Notes under the pieces: model-generated
What the model was told of the DNA's origin: nothing
Database searches by the model: none
What the model saw: only the letters and a program-made list of their open reading frames with translations
Part shown: positions 59,554-64,000 of the stretch, piece after piece
Position numbering within the stretch: position 1 is the first letter of the stretch
Layout of the letters: each line of letters starts with the position of its first letter
Position numbers and translations under genes: made by a program
Source of the DNA: Fictibacillus barbaricus
Lineage (GTDB): Bacteria; Bacillota; Bacilli; Bacillales; Fictibacillaceae
NCBI RefSeq assembly: GCF_014635025.1
Contig: NZ_BMCE01000002.1
Location: forward strand, 1,178,001-1,242,000
Length of the DNA: 64,000 nt
Direction: 5' to 3'

Positions 59554-60909
59554 CTATTTACAGAATCTGACCGCCTCTTCCCATGAATAGGTAATTCGTG
59601 TGATGTCCTCTTCCGAAACTTTGGATCCAAGCTGAACCTCAATAAATTGGAGCGGCGTATCTGCTTTTACAGCATGTTTGGATCCTTGCGGGATTTGAAA
59701 AACATCACCAGCTTTAATACAGCTTAACTGATCATTTAAAATAATCTCCCCTGTTCCAGAAATGACAGTCCAAATCTCTTGTCTTTCCTGATGGAACTGA
59801 TAGCTGATGTTGCGGCCAGGGAGAACACTTACGATTTTCGTTAAAGATTGCTTGCCTTCACTCGTTATCGATTTTTCTAAAACTTTATAGCTGCCCCACC
59901 GTTTTTCTGCATATCGTGGCGGGACATCTGTTATGAGCTTCTTAACCTCTGAGCTTCGTTTTTTGTTTGCGACAAGAATGCCATCAGGTCCTGCTACAAT
60001 CATGCTATCTGATATTCCTATCACATGGATGGGTTGAGATAGTTCATTGATTATATGTGTATTTACCGTGTCAGCTGTAAGCTCGCATGGACCGAAAGCA
60101 TATGATTTCATTTGTTTACTTATGGCCCCCCATGTCCCAATATCATCCCATTCTCCCTGATAAGGGATGACAATCGAACGATTGCTTTCTTCGGCCACTG
60201 CATGATCAAAGCTTAAATTAGGCAGCTCATCATAATTCTCAAGCATGCCATTATAATGGGTTGGAAGGCCTTTATCTTTTAGAAATTGAAGCATAAACCT
60301 AATTGAAAAAACATAGACTCCGCAATTCCATAACGCATTTTTCTTTATTAACTGCAACGCTTGTTTGGGGCTTGGTTTTTCAATAAAGTGACTGATGTGA
60401 TAATAATCATCAGTCTTCTGTATGTCAGGAACAATATAGCCAAATTGATCAGAAGAAAATCTCGGTTTTACACCTATGTGAGCAAGGTCAGCTTTTGATT
60501 TCTGAAGAAAATGAGGTGTTTTTGTTACTAGCTGATAAAAGGATAGCTCTACGAAAATGTCAACAGGCAATACACAAACACACTCTTCAAGATTCGTTAG
60601 CAACGGTGTATTAAAAGAAGTGACAGCTAAAGAGATTGCAGAAAACGTACCCTTTGGTACAGGTTCACTAATGATTGGAATGTGATTTTCAAGCTGATTA
60701 TGAATGATTTCCACTTGATCCTGAGTGGTAATAATGTGAGTAGACGAAAGAAGGCCAACAGAATCCAATTGTCTGCAAACTCTTTGGAGCATAGATTCAT
60801 ATTGGTTATTCTCCATACTTAACAGTTTCAGAAATTGTTTGGATCTAATCCGATTCGACAATGGCCACAGTCTTCTACCAGAACCACCAGATAACAGCAG
60901 AATTTTCAT
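59554..60909 (-). CDS. manC: Mannose-1-phosphate guanylyltransferase/mannose-6-phosphate isomerase
   Basis: A 451-residue bifunctional enzyme. The N-terminal nucleotidyltransferase domain has LLLSGGSGRRLWPLS, FIEKPSPKQA and VIPYQGEWDDIGTW; the C-terminal cupin domain (residues about 340-451) has RWGSYKVLEKS, GRNISYQFHQERQEIWTVISGTGEI and GDVFQIPQGSKHAV of type II phosphomannose isomerases. It makes GDP-mannose for the glycosyltransferases in this cluster. GGAGGAG lies before the ATG. Confidence 0.92.
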   Translation of the reverse strand: MKILLLSGGSGRRLWPLSNRIRSKQFLKLLSMENNQYESMLQRVCRQLDSVGLLSSTHIITTQDQVEIIHNQLENHIPIISEPVPKGTFSAISLAVTSFNTPLLTNLEECVCVLPVDIFVELSFYQLVTKTPHFLQKSKADLAHIGVKPRFSSDQFGYIVPDIQKTDDYYHISHFIEKPSPKQALQLIKKNALWNCGVYVFSIRFMLQFLKDKGLPTHYNGMLENYDELPNLSFDHAVAEESNRSIVIPYQGEWDDIGTWGAISKQMKSYAFGPCELTADTVNTHIINELSQPIHVIGISDSMIVAGPDGILVANKKRSSEVKKLITDVPPRYAEKRWGSYKVLEKSITSEGKQSLTKIVSVLPGRNISYQFHQERQEIWTVISGTGEIILNDQLSCIKAGDVFQIPQGSKHAVKADTPLQFIEVQLGSKVSEEDITRITYSWEEAVRFCK

Positions 60910-61028
60910 ATGTCTCCTCCATACACCATTAATAAAAAGGCCTTTGCTATTCTATGAAGGTTCCTATTTCGATATGCAGTTGCCCCTTATCACTTCACTC
61001 CAAATTTTGCTCTTCTTTCCTTAACATA

Positions 61029-61057
61029 TTGTCTTTCTTTAAAAACCATTGTATAGT
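61029..61057 (+). promoter_or_regulatory. Promoter of ycgT
   Basis: TTGTCT at 61029-61034 and TATAGT at 61052-61057 are 17 bases apart. The Fur box begins five bases after the -10 box. Confidence 0.65.
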
Positions 61058-61061
61058 TTAG

Positions 61062-61078
61062 TTGAGAATGATAATCAA
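61062..61078 (+). promoter_or_regulatory. Fur box
   Basis: TTGAGAATGATAATCAA matches the Fur consensus at most positions and overlaps the probable start point of ycgT, consistent with iron repression. Confidence 0.8.
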
Positions 61079-61106
61079 TATTACATGTTCCAAAGGAGCG
61101 GACATT

Positions 61107-62156
61107 ATGGAGCAACCTGAAATTTTTGATGTTACCATTATTGGCGGAGGGCCTGCAGGTCTTTACTCTGCCTTCTATAGCGGACTTCGTGAAATGAAAA
61201 CCAAGATTATTGAATTCCAGCCCCAATTAGGCGGAAAAATTCATGTGTATCCGGAGAAAATGATCTGGGACGTCGGAGGGCATACTCCGCTGCCAGGAGC
61301 AAAGCTGATCGAAAAACTGGTAGAACAAGGACTTACCTTTCATCCGGAGGTTGTTCTAAATGAAAAAGTAGATTCCATTACAAGAAATGAAGAAGACCTG
61401 TTTATTTTACAAGGTTCATCTGGTGAACAGCATTTTTCTAAAACTGTTATTGTAGCAGTTGGAAGCGGTATCTTAAATCCGCAAAAACTGGAGATTGAAG
61501 GTGCTGAAAGGTTTGAGGTTTCCAACTTAAACTACACCGTCAAATCTCTTCAGCATTTTAAGGATAAGACTGTCGTTATCTCGGGCGGCGGAAATACGGC
61601 TATCGACTGGGCAAATGAATTAGTTCCAATCGCAAAGAAAGTATACTTAACTTATCGAAAAGGAAACTTAGCTGGTCATGAGGCTCAAGTGACACAACTG
61701 ATGAACAGCTGTGCTGACTGTATCTTTAACACTTCGATCTCAAAACTGTTTGCATGTCCAAACCACGAAGTGATTGAACAGATCGAATTGACCAACCATG
61801 AAACGGGTGAGATCTCCTACCTTCCTATTGATGAAGTCATTATTAATCATGGTTATGAACAAGATACTTCACTGCTGGGAAATAGCGGATTAAGTATTGA
61901 ACTGGCAGACAACTTTTATATCGCCGGCAATGCCAATAGCGAATCATCGATTCCAGGACTATACGCTGCTGGAGATATACTAAAGCATGATGGTAAGCTA
62001 AACTTAATTTCTGGAGCTTTTCAAGACGCTGCAAATGCAGTGAACAAAGCCAAACAATTCATCCAGCCTGACGCTCAAAAAGTAGCTATGGTTTCTTCTC
62101 ATAACGAAGTTTTCAAAGAGCGCAACCGTGAACTTGTAAAACAGATGGTGAGATAA
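61107..62156 (+). CDS. ycgT: Ferredoxin-NADP+ reductase, YcgT type
   Basis: A 349-residue thioredoxin-reductase-like FNR, which moves electrons between NADPH and ferredoxin or flavodoxin. The FAD-binding TIIGGGPAGLYSAFYSG near 12, the NADPH-binding ISGGGNTAIDWANEL near 155 and the C-terminal IPGLYAAGDILKHDGK near 285 are seen; there is no CxxC redox pair. Fur-box control matches B. subtilis ycgT. AAAGGAGC precedes ATG 61107. Confidence 0.92.
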   Translation: MEQPEIFDVTIIGGGPAGLYSAFYSGLREMKTKIIEFQPQLGGKIHVYPEKMIWDVGGHTPLPGAKLIEKLVEQGLTFHPEVVLNEKVDSITRNEEDLFILQGSSGEQHFSKTVIVAVGSGILNPQKLEIEGAERFEVSNLNYTVKSLQHFKDKTVVISGGGNTAIDWANELVPIAKKVYLTYRKGNLAGHEAQVTQLMNSCADCIFNTSISKLFACPNHEVIEQIELTNHETGEISYLPIDEVIINHGYEQDTSLLGNSGLSIELADNFYIAGNANSESSIPGLYAAGDILKHDGKLNLISGAFQDAANAVNKAKQFIQPDAQKVAMVSSHNEVFKERNRELVKQMVR

Positions 62157-62157
62157 A

Positions 62158-62283
62158 CGTTCAAATATACTAGGGGTAACCGTAATTGGCGGACTAACAA
62201 TCTCAACACTGTTAACGTTAGTAATTGTGCCAATTGTTTATGAATCCTTAATGAAAATAAAAAATAGAAAGAAAAAAGCATAA
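62158..62283 (+). pseudogene. C-terminal remnant of an RND efflux pump
   Basis: The frame directly after ycgT reads RSNI-LGVTVIGGLTISTLLTLVIVPIVYESLMKIKNRKKK and then a stop. This closely resembles the last transmembrane helix and basic tail of SwrC/AcrB-type RND pumps, of about 1000 residues. No start or upstream part remains, so the gene was probably lost by deletion. Confidence 0.75.
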
Positions 62284-62284
62284 A

Positions 62285-62333
62285 ATCAAGGGGCTGACTC
62301 AGGAGATATACAGGTCAGCCCTTGTTATTTTTA
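62285..62333 (+). terminator. Terminator
   Basis: AAGGGGCTGAC and GTCAGCCCTT pair and TTATTTTTA follows. It probably belonged to the lost pump gene and now ends ycgT. Confidence 0.75.
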
Positions 62334-62355
62334 GTCTCAGATTGAGGAAACATGA

Positions 62356-62438
62356 TTTATAGGCCCCTAAAATCACTTTTATAGTCAAATAAATTTATGG
62401 GCCTTCCATCAAATTTATAGTCCCTCAAATATTTATGG
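62356..62438. repeat. Short-word repeat array D
   Basis: TTTATAG or TTTATGG starts at 62356, 62378, 62394, 62414 and 62432, at irregular spacing of 16-22 bases. Flanking GGCCC and GTCCC words also recur. It lies between two convergent genes and looks like a decayed member of the 21-nt family. Confidence 0.6.
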
Positions 62439-62465
62439 TCTTTTCGACAAAAAACCAGACATAAG

Positions 62466-63347
62466 CTAAGATTCCTTTTCGATCTTCCCGTTTTTATTAC
62501 CAACAATTATTCCGGCTAATATAACACAAACACCGATCCACTGTAATGGACTGATCTCTTCAGCTAGTACAATTGCGGACAGGACCACTGCAACAGGAAG
62601 TTCAGAAGCTGTAAGTATAGTTCCTAGACCAGGTCCTACATGCGGCATGCCGATCGAAAAGAAAAACGGCGGCAAAACCACACCAAATATACCCAAGATC
62701 AATCCGTAAGGTGTAATATCCAGCAAGGTTGGTAAATCATTTAAAATAATGGGAGGAAATAATAAAACAGTAATGATCATGCCGCCGGTCGAAAGAAGGG
62801 CACTTTTTTGAATGGAGGGGACATTCTTGCCGATCATGCTGCTTAAAAGAATAAATAATGAAAAAGTAAAAGCAGCAAGTAACCCTAAGGCGGCTCCTTC
62901 CCAAGCAATTGGACCAGCACTTACCTTCAAAACTCCGGCAGCCAGAATGGATCCTGTAAGAAGGATTCCAATTGAAAGAAACTTTTCTGATGAGGGTCTT
63001 CTTTTATAAACAAACCATTCCAGAAATGTTCCCATCCAGATAAATTGAAATAAAAAGATAATCGCTAATGATGCAGGGAGCGTTTGTAAAGATTGATAAT
63101 ATAGCAATCCTGTTAATCCCATAGGTGTCCCGGCTAAGATGATTTTACCAGTTTGAATGAGACTGATTTTTTTCTTCTTTGTAAAAATCGTCACCATCCA
63201 AATCATGCTTGTTCCAAATAAAAATTGACTTCCCGATACCGCTGGCATCGTAAAGCCGGCGGAATAGGCTAGTTTTACGAAGGTGGATAATATTCCATAG
63301 CAGCAGCCACCAAGAAAAACCATTAAAGCGTAATGCCAATTTTTCAT
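62466..63347 (-). CDS. EamA/DMT-family transporter
   Basis: A 293-residue, ten-helix transporter of the drug/metabolite superfamily, with two EamA halves (GGCCYGILSTFVKLAYSAGF... and WEGAALGLLAAFTFSLFILLS...). The substrate is unknown. ATG 63347 follows AAAAGGAG; the frame is open back to 63488, but that stretch covers the leader hairpin. Confidence 0.87.
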   Translation of the reverse strand: MKNWHYALMVFLGGCCYGILSTFVKLAYSAGFTMPAVSGSQFLFGTSMIWMVTIFTKKKKISLIQTGKIILAGTPMGLTGLLYYQSLQTLPASLAIIFLFQFIWMGTFLEWFVYKRRPSSEKFLSIGILLTGSILAAGVLKVSAGPIAWEGAALGLLAAFTFSLFILLSSMIGKNVPSIQKSALLSTGGMIITVLLFPPIILNDLPTLLDITPYGLILGIFGVVLPPFFFSIGMPHVGPGLGTILTASELPVAVVLSAIVLAEEISPLQWIGVCVILAGIIVGNKNGKIEKES

Positions 63348-63383
63348 CAAAAAATTCTCCTTTTCGTTAAAATAGAAATAAAA

Positions 63384-63423
63384 GAAGCCACACGATTGTC
63401 TGACATAGACATCGTGTGGCGAA
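63384..63423 (-). promoter_or_regulatory. Attenuator-like leader hairpin
   Basis: On the minus strand GCCACACGAT and ATCGTGTGGC form a ten-base stem, followed by TTCTTTTATTTC. It lies in the leader, 37 bases before the EamA start, as a terminator would in an attenuator. No aptamer that I know is visible upstream of it. Confidence 0.5.
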
Positions 63424-63610
63424 AATAGAGTTGCCTCTAAAAAAATCCACAAACTCACAAAGATTTTAGTATTCATTTCAGTTTTCATTATAACGTGATA
63501 ACAAGTTGTTCACAATCATATCAAGCTTTTTTTGATTTAAATTGTCGTAATGAGGGCAGTATTGCACCTCTGTTTTGATTGTTGTAGATTGGAAATAACA
63601 GGGCTTCTTT

Positions 63611-63646
63611 AAAAACACAAACCCCGTTTTTATAAGACGGGGTTTT
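63611..63646 (-). terminator. Terminator of the cupin gene
   Basis: AAACCCCGT and ACGGGGTTT pair on the minus strand, with a GTGTTTTTA tract following. Confidence 0.82.
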
Positions 63647-64000
63647 AAACGGGATAATAGATGATCATACTTAATCGAGTTAACGATCCACTTGAATTAT
63701 GATAGGTATGAGGCCTGTCTGCCTTGAACCTTATGGAGTCCCCGCTTTTTACTGTATATTGCATATTATTTACACGGACCGTCAGTTCTCCTTCAAAAAC
63801 GGTTATGAACTCTTCCGTTCCCTCCCTATGCGAATCGGCACATAACATTCCGCCTTTTTCAATCTCAACAGAATAAACCTCAAACCGTCTATCATCCTCA
63901 AAAGGAAAGTAGGGATAGACTCTATATTTTCCATTGTCTTCTGTTAAAGTTTGAATCTCGCTTCGCAAAACGATCTTTGTATCGGGCTGCGGATTATTGA
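63645..64000 (-). CDS. Cupin-domain protein, probably XRE-cupin regulator (5' end off window)
   Basis: The frame is open to the window edge and reads NNPQPDTKIVLRSEIQTL before the first in-frame start, so the gene begins outside. The visible 118 residues form a cupin domain with FITVFEGELTVRVNNMQYTVKSGDSIRFKADRPHTYHN. This type usually carries an N-terminal XRE helix-turn-helix, which would lie off window. A lone cupin is possible. Confidence 0.8.
   Translation of the reverse strand, partial: NNPQPDTKIVLRSEIQTLTEDNGKYRVYPYFPFEDDRRFEVYSVEIEKGGMLCADSHREGTEEFITVFEGELTVRVNNMQYTVKSGDSIRFKADRPHTYHNSSGSLTRLSMIIYYPV

Overview
This 64 kb window comes from an endospore-forming, low-GC Gram-positive chromosome of the Bacillaceae. 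The signs are an alpha/beta-type SASP, a three-gene GerA-family germinant receptor, SleB-type and NlpC/P60 wall hydrolases, an RsbR paralogue, TnrA, AdhB and a YcgT-type ferredoxin-NADP reductase. Strong AGGAGG ribosome sites and frequent GTG/TTG starts agree. A Fictibacillus-like genus is my best guess, but the sequence alone does not settle it. I see no rRNA, tRNA, CRISPR array, prophage or insertion sequence; it reads as ordinary chromosome with many small operons.

Layout. 1-4.5 kb: a vitamin B12 uptake and salvage operon (btuF-btuC-btuD/cbiZ fusion-cbiB) behind a cobalamin riboswitch with its own terminator. 4.6-10.4 kb: two metabolic enzymes and a cluster of very small proteins, including a SASP. 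10.5-11.5 kb: a cyclic-di-GMP-I riboswitch in front of a secreted barrel-like protein. 11.6-15.7 kb: a Fur-box operon (siderophore-type acetyltransferase, esterase, ATPase) divergent from a 14-helix exporter. 16-26.8 kb: membrane proteins, a lipase, the germination operon behind a sigma-G-like promoter, a secreted phosphodiesterase and a PadR unit. 27-34 kb: a YeiL-type regulator between two paired small transporters, secreted peptidases, tnrA with an autoregulatory site, and lrgAB. 34-54 kb: mostly single-gene housekeeping units (transporters, metallo-hydrolases, endonuclease IV, peptidases). 54-61 kb: coat-like proteins and a sugar-nucleotide/glycosyltransferase cluster, probably for a surface or spore glycan. 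61-64 kb: the Fur-controlled reductase, a degraded tail of an RND efflux pump, an EamA exporter and a cupin regulator cut by the window edge.

The main unexplained signal is a set of five intergenic loci (22111-22215, 30111-30172, 46860-46933, 52307-52375, 62356-62438). Each holds three to five copies of a short word. In three loci the copies sit exactly 21 nt apart, in one 20-21 nt apart and in one loosely so. The word changes from locus to locus but often keeps the form T-run, a few variable bases, then TGGAATTA or similar. Reading frames through the loci differ, so coding is unlikely. Twenty-one base pairs is two turns of B-DNA, so each locus would present its copies on one face of the helix. 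Every locus lies just past the 3' end of a gene. I know of no named family that matches.
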